A program made the translations under genes and the position numbers. 64,000 nt of DNA, taken from positions 1 through 64,000 of the forward strand of contig MU401539.1 in assembly GCA_022579005.1 (NCBI GenBank). The letters are read 5' to 3'. Every line of letters starts with the position of its first letter. The stretch's first letter is position 1. The notes under the pieces were generated by a model. It saw only the letters and a list, made by a program, of their open reading frames with translations. It was not told the DNA's origin and did not search any database. This document shows, in pieces, positions 27,117 through 39,140 of the stretch. Source of the DNA: Poronia punctata. Its lineage: Eukaryota; Ascomycota; Sordariomycetes; Xylariales; Xylariaceae.

Positions 27117-27188
27117 AATAAGCTTTGCAAATTTAACAAGCCTTGTAGTCCTTATACAGGCCTTATAGTCCTTGCGCAAGGCTTGTTA
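27117..27188. repeat. Boundary hairpin at the right edge of the RIP block
   Basis: Arms TAACAAGCCTTG (27,134-27,145) and CAAGGCTTGTTA (27,177-27,188) are perfect 12-bp inverted complements around a 31-bp loop containing further CTTATA-AGG-CCTTATAG copies. The first 33 bp (27,117-27,149) match 17,800-17,832. AT-rich RIP sequence lies immediately to the left and ordinary sequence to the right, so this could be the terminal structure of a repeat element. Confidence 0.6.
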
Positions 27189-28406
27189 GTACCCACGGGA
27201 TCCCGCTAAGGTAAGGAACGTTGACAACAGTAATGATCAAGCGACAGCAAAGCTTGTGATAGCTTTACATGCGAGTAGAGTATCTATACGTTTTAAATAT
27301 GTATTAGTCTCAACAAGTGTCTAGTCGGTATCTAGTTGTAGGGTCTGATTGCTAATTAAGATATGACGAACTGATCGTAGCCTTTTGTTAACGCGGCCAG
27401 CGGCTATTTTCTTCTAGAATAGCCAAGCCAAGTCCTACAAAATCCAAGAGCGCACGAACTATTTGAGCACCCATGTCATTTCGGTCAGACTTACTCGTAG
27501 ATCGAGGACTCCTCAGATCCGATCATCCGACGGTCTGTCTTGCCCCGCAAAGTGTAAACTTGTTCCAGACAACCACGCGGTCGGTTCTCCTTTCTACCCC
27601 TAGTAAATACAAAACACGTATTACTGGTATTAACTAATCTTACCTAAGCTTAGGTTTTAACACTACTTACCTACTTGATAGGTTAAAGGATCTGCGAGTT
27701 CGACCCTTAACGGAGCCTTTGGTGGAGTAGGCCAGCTATTTTGGAATTTTGGTTCGTTTCGACCTACCGAAGCGGTTCCGAACTGGCTAACTTAGTTACT
27801 CGACAATAAATGTTTGCATTGTTTTCCACCATCAATTGATCTGTGAACCTAGTACTGTTATACAGGACAATCATTGTTTGGCTCTACCGTTTTACCGCAT
27901 GGTAGGCACTGAAACCTATACACTTAGGTTAGTAATCATTATTTACGGCGTATTCCGTGTATATATGGTAGGTCTCGATCATGTAGGAATTGGTAGGGAT
28001 TATAGGTACCTTACCTAAGAGTCAACGGTAATAATAAGGATATACTCGTAGGGTATGTGCCATGCTGCCATATGCATACCTAGCCTAACCTATTCTGGGT
28101 ACCCTGCTTACGTCGAACATCGGTAATGCTACCTCAACCTCAGGTGCTTTCACGTAACGGTTGTACTAGTATAGCCTATAGCCTTCGTCAGTCGCATCGA
28201 CTTATCCTTTTTCCCCTACCTCTTGCATTTACCCAATCGACCTGCGATTCCTTTTACCTAGGGTAGTATCAACAAACCTCTTATTTTACCTCCGCAGGCC
28301 TTGAGCAGACAACCTTACAGTAGACTGACAGGCCAATTGCACGTATACAAAATTGTTCTTGTAACATGACACACGCTGTAACCTCACACGTGTAACACCG
28401 CGCGAG
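27189..28406. other. Intergenic region upstream of the Zn2Cys6 regulator
   Basis: Ordinary composition, but no frame with coding character. The only notable site is a CACGTG (28,387-28,392), 15 bp before the regulator ATG. An AGTTCGACCC (27,697-27,706) resembles a Pol III B box, but no tRNA fold accompanies it. Confidence 0.5.
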
Positions 28407-29912
28407 ATGATCCATTTCGACCCTACAAAGCCGACCCCGCTGCGACGAGCCTGTGATCGTTGCCATCAGTCCAAGTTAAAATGCTTTCGAGATAATGACA
28501 ACGAGGATTGCCAGCGTTGCATGCGGGCCAACGTCAAATGTACATCCAGCCCGCCGACAAGGCCCCAGAGAAAGACCTGGGCCACCACCATCGCCGGCGC
28601 CGGCACCGGCATCACCACGTGGGACAGCAGTCCTACGCAAGCCACACGGCTAAATGCGGACGTTAGGCCTCAAGGATCAACGCCCACCTTTGAGGACAGC
28701 GCCGGGACGACACTGCTCCGGATGCGAGGCGCCAGTTCAACTTCAGTACCCGAAGACACCTCCATGACCGTATTCGAGGCACCCTCAGGAGGTGACCTCA
28801 ACCCGGCCCGGTACTCCAACCCCAACGGAAGTTGGCACGGACCTACATCAGCGGGGAATAGTGGGGCCGCAGATTTCAGCCATCTTATGACTGATTTTCT
28901 CAATTCTCACCAACTCAGCTCCCCCTTGCTGCCCGAGGTGGATGCTTATATGGATATGATAATGGACCAGGACCAGAACCAGAACCAGCCGCGGCCAAAT
29001 ACAAGTGCGACCAATATGGCCGGGATGACGCAGCCTGAACACTCACATTTCACCTCCTCGGACAATGTTAGCCGCACTGCGCCCTCGTCACCGCCACGTC
29101 CATGCTTAGCGTCTTATTCCGCACGGCTGTCGTCTGCGACCACTCTAGCCCCATCATCGACCTCGGGAAGGAGTGGTTTTGGCAGGGAAGGTACAGCCAG
29201 CGGGACGGAACGGAAGGGAAACGGCCGCATATATTGGCTCCGGCAAATATCCGACGTCAACATCAACTTGATGGAGCATTTAGACACGGTAGTACAATGC
29301 CTCAACTCGTGCGATGATGCAAACAGCAGACAACAAAACCCGTTTGGCATCGACGACACACTTCATTTATCACAGCGCTTCATAGATGTGCTCACCAACA
29401 TATGCTCTAGGCTACCAGCGACTAACAAGGGGGCCAGTAATTCGCCTTCGACGCTTCCGTCTTCGTCCTTCTCCCTGGACCCAGCGGCCGAACTACTGAT
29501 CTTTTCCGCCTATCTGCGGCTGATCGAAACCCATCACAGAGTCCTACGTCACGTGCAACTCTCGCTTGCACCAGACACTTTGAATTACTCCACTAGATGT
29601 CCCTTGCAGATGCCAGGTCTGACAATAGGATCCTTTTCGTTGTCGTCCAAGTCGGACACCCAGTCTCTACTTTTGGTCAACCTGATGGAAACGATGATGA
29701 CGCAGGCCCGGGATCTGGTAGCGGAGATATCATCGCCCAAGCATACGGCAGGGTACAGGGGCGACTTCAAAGTTTTTGGGGGCGTTTCGTTGGTCATTGT
29801 GCCGGATCTCGCGCTGAAAGCGATCCGGTCCCGCGAAGATTCGCTTTCGCGGATGTTCCATGATCTGAAAGACTCAATACGTAGTGTTGACTACCGTGAG
29901 CCTAGTCGGTAA
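28407..29912 (+). CDS. Zn2Cys6 transcription factor, AflR-like
   Basis: A 501-residue nuclear DNA-binding regulator. The binuclear zinc cluster is near the N-terminus: Cys16, Cys19, Cys26, Cys35, Cys38 and Cys45 (CDRCHQSKLKC and CQRCMRANVKC), followed by a basic linker. The middle is Ser/Thr/Pro/Gln-rich, including a short DQDQNQNQ run, typical of activation segments. The C-terminal third (from about residue 270) has the Leu-rich helical pattern of the aflatoxin-regulator C-terminal domain. The gene is a single exon. It is the first gene beyond the RIP block and faces the exporter 2.3 kb downstream. Proteins of this family usually control a neighbouring secondary-metabolite cluster by binding CGG-containing palindromes. 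Control of the fusidane genes starting 10.7 kb away is inference only. Confidence 0.85.
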   Translation: MIHFDPTKPTPLRRACDRCHQSKLKCFRDNDNEDCQRCMRANVKCTSSPPTRPQRKTWATTIAGAGTGITTWDSSPTQATRLNADVRPQGSTPTFEDSAGTTLLRMRGASSTSVPEDTSMTVFEAPSGGDLNPARYSNPNGSWHGPTSAGNSGAADFSHLMTDFLNSHQLSSPLLPEVDAYMDMIMDQDQNQNQPRPNTSATNMAGMTQPEHSHFTSSDNVSRTAPSSPPRPCLASYSARLSSATTLAPSSTSGRSGFGREGTASGTERKGNGRIYWLRQISDVNINLMEHLDTVVQCLNSCDDANSRQQNPFGIDDTLHLSQRFIDVLTNICSRLPATNKGASNSPSTLPSSSFSLDPAAELLIFSAYLRLIETHHRVLRHVQLSLAPDTLNYSTRCPLQMPGLTIGSFSLSSKSDTQSLLLVNLMETMMTQARDLVAEISSPKHTAGYRGDFKVFGGVSLVIVPDLALKAIRSREDSLSRMFHDLKDSIRSVDYREPSR

Positions 29913-32206
29913 ATAACACAAGGGAGAACCAAGGGGGAAGAGAAAGATAATACGAGGAGACGCGAAAAATAAAAGGACAGCAAATTAAAAAAAAATTGAG
30001 ATCAACGCAGGTAACAAAGCCTAGCTGAATATGCCCTTGCAAATTTAAGACGGATCCATAATCCCGTCACTATAATTACCTGCTTAGTCCAACTTATGGC
30101 GAACCTAGCAGCCTAGGCTGCCTACTTTAGGGAAGCTGGAGACTGCACTACTCGTATATTTGCTGCTATTTTCACACTAAATACGCACATGGTACGAGCT
30201 AATAGCGGCCCGTTCCATCGTGCCAAGAGCCGGCGCGGGGCAGAGGGGCCACACACATAGCTAACCTAAACTAAACGTATGCCGTGGCATTGTACCGGAT
30301 AAGTTGTATTTGACGAGCTTTCATCTTCAATTACAAGGTAAACATCCGCCCCATCTCCCTTTTCTTGAGCGCGGCCTCATCCGCTCATTTGTGACATATA
30401 CCCTAGTCGGCGACACCATTGATAACTGAGTGACCAACCTGCCAAAGACACATGTTCCGCTGCAGCGAGATAGTCTATACTGGCAATGGCGGAGTCAACT
30501 AGTCAGACCAAGGTCGGAAGCTGATCTGGTTAGCAGGACCCGAGACAAGGCCAAGAGTCGCGGCCATAGAAGACATCACCGTAGCTTCGGAAGTTCGGCC
30601 TTGCGACTCTTATCGTAGACCAAAATCCCGTCCGGGTTCTACCGTCACGCCTCCGCTTTTACCAGCACCTCCACCTCCGTCGCCTTGCCAGGACTCCCGA
30701 TACTCGGGCAACCACAACGCACCAGCAGCCAGAAGAGGCGCAGGTTGTCCTCGCTACGACTCCCGCCTAGGGATCCGCCGCCAAACGTACCGCCCAAAAG
30801 AGGCAAGGTACCCCGGAAAGACACCCGCCTGCCTGAAACCTCACCGCACCAATCGCCAAGCACAATGTTCGTGCGGGGCGGACGCAGCAGCTCGCAGGCC
30901 ACACGCCACGGGATCTAGATCCTACCCTTCGAACGCGCCGCACGGTCGTACCGCTAACGATACCTCCAACGGCGAACGATAACATTTTCGGGGTAACCTC
31001 TTCGTCATCAGGGTGGGGAAAGAAGAGGGTCGACATAATGTGCACGGCGCCGCCGCCTCGGCCGCATGCTTCCGGGTGTCTGCCCTTTGGACTTGTTCGT
31101 CGTCTCAGTTCTCGTACTGATTGCGAGTGGCTAGGTACGTTTGTGGGAGGTCTTGGGTTTTGCGCGGCAGGGTATCGACGGCTCACATTTCGTACAGGTA
31201 ATGATTGTACCTTAGGTACACCGCATTTGGATAGTACCGTGCACGTTTAGCGTGCACCTACCTAGTTCCCATGTCGAAGGAATGCAGATGTCTTCAGGAT
31301 GCAGATGCTTGAGAGAAGATAGTATATCTTTATGTTAGGAGCTTGTTCCCCGACGATATGATGCGACACTTGCATTAGGCATCTCTATCCGCCCGGTAGA
31401 GTACCTACTTACCTACCTGGTAATCACGATTTGTAAGTACACATAGCCTGCCCTCCCCGCCTACCTGTAACCTGCATAATAGTCCAATACGAGGCGCCGA
31501 AGAATGTGAGGAAACGCCAATTAGATCCTCCGAGGCTCCGCATCAGTGCCGGCGCCGAAATGTTAGAAAGCGCCCCCTTAATAACAAGACCATCCCTAGT
31601 CCAAATCTGTCGAGACTCTACAGGGTCCGACTACTTACCCGCAGTCGGCGGTGCACAGACCACCTGCAGACATGTGGGGATAGATACTTTGATACTTCGG
31701 CGCTTCGGTGACTTGCCGAAAGTAGTAGTCTTGGCACCGAAGTCCAATTGTTGCAAATCCGCCTATTACACCAATTCAGAGGACGCAATCTAATCCTCCC
31801 TTTGGTAATCAACAACAGGACAATCTCCAGATTTCTAGATTGGGGACCAAGAACCACAGGCTGGAGATGGGGACAACTTTGCAAAGCTGGATATGCTTAC
31901 CAACCCGCCGTAGAATTGGGGAGACATATCAAATCACCCGATCACCAGGCACAGGTTTTTCAAAGCGCCGAAATGATGTGGTCGCTTTTGTTTTCCCCTA
32001 GAATAGACTTTTCCCTCAAAGCCTTCTTCAAACCATGTGCCTTCGTTCGTTTCCCTCGATAGTGGTGAACTGAGTTGAGTTGTTCTGCTTCATTTCTCGC
32101 ATAGACATCCCCTTACCTCCTACCTCCGATAAAGGAACTGCCGCTACCGCTGCCGTATCCAACTTCCACCTGAACACTCGTCAACACCGCCCAACGCCGC
32201 CTCGCC
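29913..32206. other. 2.3-kb intergenic region before the MFS gene
   Basis: No supported gene. Positions 30,430-31,190 are GC-rich with several overlapping Arg/Pro/Ser-rich frames on both strands that look compositional. 31,200-32,200 is the likely exporter promoter. It has CGG-N5-CGG and CGG-N7-CCG at 31,698-31,718 (CTTCGGCGCTTCGGTG then ACTTGCCGAA), the kind of spacing used by Zn2Cys6 proteins. Confidence 0.4.
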
Positions 32207-34112
32207 ATGGAGGAGAAACAACAAGAGCCACAAGAACTGGCGTCGCCAGCTGAGCAGTCCAAAGCTTTGCCAGCGAGTGATGCCCAAGGAGGTGCAGTAA
32301 CCGAGCCCGCCGTCCAGGACGAAGAGGGCGATGGTTCCTTCAACAAGGGATGGCGGTTCTGGGTCGTCTTCGCAGCCGTCTGTTTTACTACCATGCTTGC
32401 CGCCATCGAGAGTACTGTTACGTCGACTGCTTTACCTTTCATCGTACATGAACTTGACGCCGGTGATTTGTACATTTGGTTTGTAAACGCGTATTTCCTG
32501 ACCAGGTACGTTAAACAGTCATCTCTTGGTGATTATCCTATCCTGCGCAGTCCGGGATACGAACAGGCTTGACTGACATCAAACGACCTTGACAGCACCG
32601 CCTTCCTACCACTTCTTGGGCAACTTTGCGACTTCTTCGGCCGACGATGGATGATGATGACCGTAGTCGCGCTCTTCGCCCTAGGGAGTGGCATTGCCGG
32701 CGGTGCAGCCAACCCGACCATGTTGATTGCTGGGCGCGCTGTCCAGGGCATCGGAGGCGGCGGCATCAATCTGCTCATCGAGCTAATCGTCTCAGATATT
32801 GTTCCGTTGCGCCAGCGAGGTTCATACTTCGGTATCGTATTCGGCGTTTTCTCCTTGGGCACAGCCGTTGGACCTCTCATCGGTGGCGCCATTGTTGACG
32901 GGACCACATGGCGTTGGGTGAGTAACTCCAAAGTGTCTTCCGTTGCAGGCGGCAAGACATGATTATATCATCGACTAACCGGGGATACAGGTGTTCTATA
33001 TCAACCTACCGGTTTCGGGGGTAGCCTTGATACTGCACGCCCTCTTTCTACACGTCAACCGTGACAGGGAGACAGGCGTCATGACCAGGCTGAAGCGCAT
33101 CGACTACGTCGGCAACGCCATACTCATCGCTAGCGTCGTCTCTGTGCTGATCGCGTTGTCATGGGGTGGCACAAGGTATAGCTGGTCCTCGTACCAAATC
33201 CTTGTTCCCTTGCTCGTCGGCATATTCGGCCTGGTTCTCTTCCATATCTACGAGGGGATGCCGTGGGTGCAAGATTTTCCCACGCTTCCCGAGCGCGTGT
33301 TCAAGCGTCGGACTCCGGCGGCCGCCCTGGTCATCGCGTTCGTCAACTTCATCTGCCTTTTCTGGGCCATTTACTTCCTGCCTCTTTACTTCCAAGCCGT
33401 CCTGGGCATGTCACCCACCATATCCGGAGTCGCGCTTCTGCCGACGGTCCTCTTGTCTGTCCTCACTGGCGCCTTCGCCGGCGTGGCGCTATCTAAGTGG
33501 GGTAGATACAAACCACTCCACATCTTCGCTTTCGTCCTCATCAGCCTGGGCTTCGGATTATTCTCACGCTTTGATCAGCACACGAAGCCCGTCGAGTGGG
33601 TTCTCGTGCAAGCCGTGCCTGCATTCGGACTAGGAATCATGATGTCGACCAACCTCTCCTCGGTGCAGGCCGACCTCCCCGAGTCCGACACGGCCGCGGC
33701 AACGGCCGCCTTCGCCTTCATGCGAGCCTATGGCTCCATTTGGGGCGTCTCAATTCCCGCGGGCATCTTCAATGCGCAGTTCGCCAATCAGTCGTGGCGG
33801 ATCGGCGATAAGGCGATCGAGGAACAACTGAGCCACGGCAGGGCGTATTCGTTCGCCAACGCCGCCTTCGTCCACAGCTTCCCGCAGCCGCAGCGCGATC
33901 GGATCATCGACGTCTACGCCCGGAGTCTGAAGGTCTGCTGGCAGGTCTCGCTCGGCTTTGCCCTCCTCGGCTTCTTGCTCTGCTTCGTCCAGAAGGAGAT
34001 CTCCCTGCGGACTACGTTGGAGACCAAGTTCGGCTTGGAAGAAAAGGAGAAGAGTACGGGATCTGAGGGTGATGAGGAGCTTCGGGTAGCGAGCACCCCT
34101 TCACCTACATAA
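32207..34112 (+). CDS. MFS drug/metabolite exporter, DHA2-like 14-TM type, three exons
   Basis: Exons 32,207-32,505, 32,596-32,917 and 32,991-34,112 join in frame to 580 residues. The introns (90 and 73 bp) have GTACGT...CAG and GTGAGT...CAG ends. The acidic ~45-residue N-terminus precedes the first membrane segment (FWVVFAAVCFTTMLAAIEST). Exon 1 to 2 splicing restores YFLTSTAFLPLLGQLCDFFG, with the MFS loop 2-3 signature GQLCDFFGRR at about residues 108-117. GRAVQGIGGGG and WRWVFYINLPVSG follow, the latter characteristic of fungal DHA2 family exporters of toxins and metabolites. Many further hydrophobic helices fill exon 3, and the tail is short and charged. It probably sits in the plasma membrane as a proton antiporter. 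Its substrate is unknown. It could export the product of the neighbouring triterpene cluster or serve the adjacent P450 gene. Confidence 0.85.
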
Positions 34113-35381
34113 GCTTCGTTAAGTCCGTCGAGCTCTTGCCACATCCAGGTCTCATAGTTCTCGAGATTGCTGTGATGGCCTTGATCGGGTACATAAGTAT
34201 GGTGAGTTGGAGACAGTCGGGTACCCACCTTGACTGCATAGAAGTCTCATTAATGTAGAGGTATGAGAAAATTTAAAAGGCCGGATTCATAGATGATGGC
34301 GTATACTCGGAGTTACTGCAACATATAGTCATAATAATACCATTCCAACGCAACGTGTTACTATGTCTCGCGATGAATCTGCGCATCTGGTGCCATCATA
34401 CAAAGGGAATTCGAGCCCAATATGCCCGAGAAACTGGTCTGTTTGAGGGGTTGCCTTCTTTCTGTCCGACAGTGCCCACACGGCTGAACCTATAATAGTA
34501 CATGGCCACATCATCCCGCCCGGCACTTTGGTCGGTGTCAATATCTACGCTGTTAACCACAATGAAAATTATTTCCCACATCCCTTTATGCAACATATAA
34601 ATTGGGACGTTGGATCGCAGAAGAGGGTGCGGAGAGGAGTGATGAGGTCAAGCTATTGCCTACTATGTAGCTCATAGTGCTACATTTGCTCCGTCCTCTA
34701 CAGCCCCCCGAGTATGTGCCGGTAAGTCGATGACCTACATGGAAACTAGTCTGGTAATAGCCAAGTTTCCATGGCCCTTTGACTTTAAACCGGCGCTTGG
34801 AAAGGTAGGGTCTATTGGTAGTGGCGTTGTCGGGTGGACCGATGGCAGACGACATGAGAGGGAGTACCAGCTAGATGATATTTTTACGCCGAGGCTTGAG
34901 GGACCGCATCTAGTATTCAAGCCACGTGGTAATCTAGGAGATGGCTTCCATAAATGCGTGCAAATTATTTTCAGACACAATCAGCGTATGTTGAGAGGAA
35001 GCCGGTAAATGTTCCACCACAATGCATCCGATGTGATCATGGAAGTGGCAAGTTAATCGTAGATAGGGGGAAGCACCCCTTGGTCCCCCAGTGCTGGTCA
35101 TGTCCTAGGTACCGCTACGCCGACTCCTCATGTGGCCGAATCCGAATTCTATTGAAATGTGTATACTACACGAAATAAGTTACATACTTTACGTAGCGTG
35201 TACGCCGAACTCGTGAATATGTTGCTTGGCAAAGACGGAATAACAAGAAAATGGTATTTTAATCACGTTTTAGCGCTTGTTACGTCTCTCACGATAGGCC
35301 CTTACAAGCGCCTGCTTCTTTGGCGTAACCCTCCCATAGAGTCAAGACAAAAATGCCACTATCAAGTTGACCGCTCGTTGC
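34113..35381. other. Convergent intergenic region
   Basis: Lies between the 3' ends of the MFS gene (+) and the seven-exon P450 (-). Short frames on both strands have no recognisable motif or coding character. I see no RNA gene. Confidence 0.5.
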
Positions 35382-37410
35382 TCACTCTGTCATTTCATAG
35401 TCCTTCCAGATTAGCCCCTCCGGCACTTCTTTCCACTGCATATCCTTATCGAGCAGGTCCTGCATTTTAGCCCACTCCTCTCTTATGCGTTCTGTCCTTT
35501 CCATCCTTGGTGTTATCGCAGCTGGGAAGGGCCTCGGCTGTGTGAATAGTCCATCTTCGAGGTCGTGCATATCAGGTAGTATCTCAACGCCGGTCTTGCT
35601 ATCAACAGCTCGACGGATGTTGAATCCCCAGAGGAGCCGTGATATGGCCAGGAACAAAGTTCTGTCTGCAATGTGCATTCCTTGGCATAGTCGCCGCCCA
35701 GCGCCGAAGACGAAGTGGTCCCTCTGGGTCACGTCCGCTAGTGTTGCCGATTCCGCCGAATTAGTCGAGTCGTGTACCCAACGGCCAGGATCGTAAAGGC
35801 GCGGGTTGGGGTAACGAGTTGGATCGTTATGTAATGTCCTATTCAGAAAGTCAGGGGCGTACGTGATTAGAGATCATGATAGTGTAACCTGGGACTCATA
35901 CCAAACATTATACATGACAGTGGCGCCCTTGGGGATTCGATAGCCCATGTACTCATCATCACGTATAACGGCATGCGGAACACCGAGGAGGGTGGTCGGC
36001 ATCCACCGCAAGCACTCCTTTACACAGCCCCTGACAAAGGGTAACTGTGGAAAATCATTCAAGTCTGGCATCCTACCGCCGCAAACTTTGTCGATCTCTT
36101 TCTGGGCAGCTTCCATGGCGTCCGGAAATATGACCATAGCTTGGATAAAACCGACCAAGATGGCAGATGTAGTCTCGGAACCAGCTTGAAGCAACGAGCC
36201 GGCCAAGTATGCAGCAAAGCGATCAGAGTAGCCCTCTGTATCCTGCATGCGTACGAGATCAGAGCAAAAGCAAGGCTAAAATAAATGTTAGTGAGATCGG
36301 TGTTGTGATACATGGATATCACTCGCCTTGGCTAAGCCGGCCCGTAGTTTCTCCCTTGTGTGAAGGTATTGTCCCGTAAAGAGGTTGAATTCGCGTTTGT
36401 GGATCTGCTTGGCATATTTTACGGTGGGAAGAAACACGTCAGGAAGCGATCTCAGGAGCGGAAAGGCGTCTAACAGCGCAGCCGTCTAGAGTCGTTAGAT
36501 ATTTAATTTGTGGTAGAGGCAGTCGTGGATGGGAAACCATCGACAACTTACTGCAGACCGAATCACATTTGACGTTTCGTTGAAGATCTAGGTAACGTCT
36601 TGTTAGTCACAGTCTTTTATGTCGTTGGCGCATACTTACACTCATGGCAGTCTTGAAATACTCGTCGTTGACTGAATTGATCCGAAACCCATATGTCATT
36701 TGAGTAAAGATTGAAGAAGTATAGCGGCGAATGTGTTGGGTGAATTCCGCCCTAAGGACTGAATGTCAGCTCATCCTTTCACAGTCAAATACTATCAAAC
36801 GCAGATTAAGCACACGAAAGGTAGCAGCTCGCTATGACTGAGTATATCAGTCTTAAACTTACGGATCGTTGAGGAATCCCATCAACATGGCTACACTCTC
36901 TAGGTCCTGATATGGCACATATGTAGAAGAAACCTTGACGTTCATGATTTGGTGGGCAATTTTCCGAATTTCTTTCCAAATATCACCATACTCCTATCCT
37001 ACGCGTCAGTTTCCTGTAGTTGAACGAGAAAGGTTGCGTACTAATAGCAAAACACGCAGACCGCCGCTAAGAACATCTTGGGCGATGTAGCTTGGTGGCC
37101 TGGAAGAATAAATCGCACTTCTTTTATCTAACAAGTCCTTGACGGCCTGGTCTGTGGAAAGGACTATAAGAACCTGGGTGCCTAAAATAAGTGAATACAC
37201 CGGCCCGTATTCCTGTGCCCATTTCTGAAATTGTATATGAGGTCTGGTAGCGGGGATTTGGTGCAGGTTACCGATCAAAGGTAAGGTTGGTGGTCCGGGA
37301 GGAAAGTTTGGGGGTTTCCTACCAACCCCTTTATAAACGGTCAATAATGGGATAATGATAAATACGAGGGAAACTACTGTCCACAAAAGCGTATACATTG
37401 TAAAGAACAT
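35382..37410 (-). CDS. Cytochrome P450, seven exons (microsomal)
   Basis: Minus-strand exons 37,410-37,042, 36,993-36,863, 36,751-36,640, 36,587-36,552, 36,485-36,327, 36,275-35,902 and 35,838-35,382 join in frame to 545 residues. The start was chosen because MFFTMYTLLW leads straight into a membrane anchor (LLWTVVSLVFIIIPLLTVY), followed by PNFPPGPPTLPLIGNLHQ. The I-helix is AGSETTSAIL, the K-helix ExxR is KECLRW, and the haem loop is FVFGAGRRLCQG with the ligand at Cys445. Intron 5 (36,326-36,276, 51 bp) appears to be GC-AG: donor GCGAGT, branch point CTAAC, acceptor TTTTAG. This joins GLAK to PCFCSDLVRMQ. The protein resembles the O-methylsterigmatocystin-oxidoreductase-like class more than the four cluster P450s. 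Its substrate is unknown. Confidence 0.8.
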
Positions 37411-39140
37411 GGAGTAAAGTGAAGGTTCATATAAAAGCAGTCTGAACTTGGACTTTGGGAAAATTATCAGTTTTATCATCGTCTGACTTAGGGAGAGTAG
37501 ATGACGCGGGGGCGGTGAGACGGCCGCCGGCCGCTCCCATGTCAATGTCAGCAGCACGTCGTCCCAACAACCAACAGCCTACTTGTGGGCATACAGATTC
37601 GGACTTATCGGAGATTTCTGTAATCCTTCACGTGGGGTTTTAATGTGGGGTTGTTACCCGCTCCGTGTAGGAGAGTGCCGGATGCCAACCTGTCCCGACC
37701 TGTCCCGATAACATAAGTATCCGGCGCCGGCAGAAAGACGTTCTAGTTACGGTGCATTGAGTCATCAACTACGTTCAAGAGATGGAAGGATAAGGGAACT
37801 TGTCAATGACTTTGGTTCAAGACTCCATAATCTAAACAATGTTTTGCTCTGGCACCTAAAGGGATTTGTGTTGCCCCCCTGATCGTCGGGAAACTAGATG
37901 ACGACAGCAGTCCACAAGCAAAGAATACGACGCAGCCTATAACAAAAAGGTACAAGTATATCCAGTCATCTAGAACACTTCAACAGTGTTACCGCACCAG
38001 GAGCACAGAAAGAAATCATGCAGGCTAAGTAACCATTACGGTATCAGTGAAACAAAGTGTTACCTCCATCAGAAAATCCCGAATTACTAGTTGCACGTCC
38101 TGACTGATATGGCACCAAGGCCATACATGCAGGAGCGGACAGTCATGAGATGGCTTATGCGACGCCGCCCACTAAGCAAACAATAAAACAATCAGATTTG
38201 GCCATCCACCAAAAGACTGCTGGACCTGGCTTCGGAGCAGGGCGACAAAGCCAAATGGACCGATGCCGCTTAGTTTCTTGTCGAATACATCGCACTAGAT
38301 CCATCTGGCCGTCGAGTTCCCCTTGAGTCCTCCTTGTATCGGGAGTAAAAGCCAACGCATCGTTCCTGTTAACCCTGTCCTCGTGAATCCCAAAATTGGC
38401 ATATCTACTAAAGTTGGACGTAGACGGCATTACAGCGAGCAACTACTTTACCTACAAACCACATAACGGTGGGGAAGTCCCTGTGGACGAAGTCTGGAGG
38501 TCGACACATAAACCTGGAAAGGACTTCGAAGAATAGGGGCGGGCACCTGCAAGACGTATAGTATCGCCTTCAATCGCTGTAACTACATCTTAAATACATC
38601 AGGTACGTCACTGCCTTTCGTCGAGCACATGTAGCTGGTGAAGGAACCTTACCTATCACCAGACAGCGTACGTGTAAGTCGCGAGCGTCACCAGCTACAT
38701 TGATCAATGCAGGTTGTCGCTACTAGTGGAAGGAGGAGTCGGTGTTAAATAGGTACCTACCTGACATAAGTTCGGCTCGTAACGGAGTGGCACTGGAGAT
38801 GGGCCCTAGCTGCAGTTGCCATAATGAAACAATCGGATCCTTCGCTTTCCACTTCATGATATGCTAGGTACCGCACCTATCGTTTTAAAATCCGACCATG
38901 CCTGGGTCTTTCCGGTTTACACGGAGGAAAACGTAGTTGGGCTACGCAATTGCCAAACCCCTGTAAGTTTGATCTTTCCCCCGGCCCTCTTTCCTTTTTA
39001 CGGAGGGAAGGGACGTACTTAGACAACCTACTTACCGTGGTCAACTACTTTGCCTATAAATACTGTCTGATCTCCGTTTTCCTTACTTTTCCTCTTTTCC
39101 TCTCCCACCTATATATCATACACACCACAGTAACCTGCGC
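37411..39140. other. Intergenic region upstream of the seven-exon P450
   Basis: No gene supported. A CG-rich cluster (GACGGCCGCCGGCCGC) lies about 110 bp upstream of the P450 start. At the right end, a clear core-promoter-like arrangement reads rightward: TATAAATA at 39,055-39,062, then about 45 bp of pyrimidine-rich sequence and ACACACCACAG. It points into the decayed region that follows. Confidence 0.4.

Noticed and set aside
30430..31190. Several overlapping Arg/Pro/Ser-rich frames on both strands
   Set aside because: GC-rich composition yields frames in all directions; none has a domain or plausible gene structure.
35382..37410. Seven-exon P450 as a pseudogene
   Set aside because: It first looked broken across four frames, but seven exons with consistent splice sites rebuild an uninterrupted 545-residue protein with anchor, I-helix, ExxR and haem loop.
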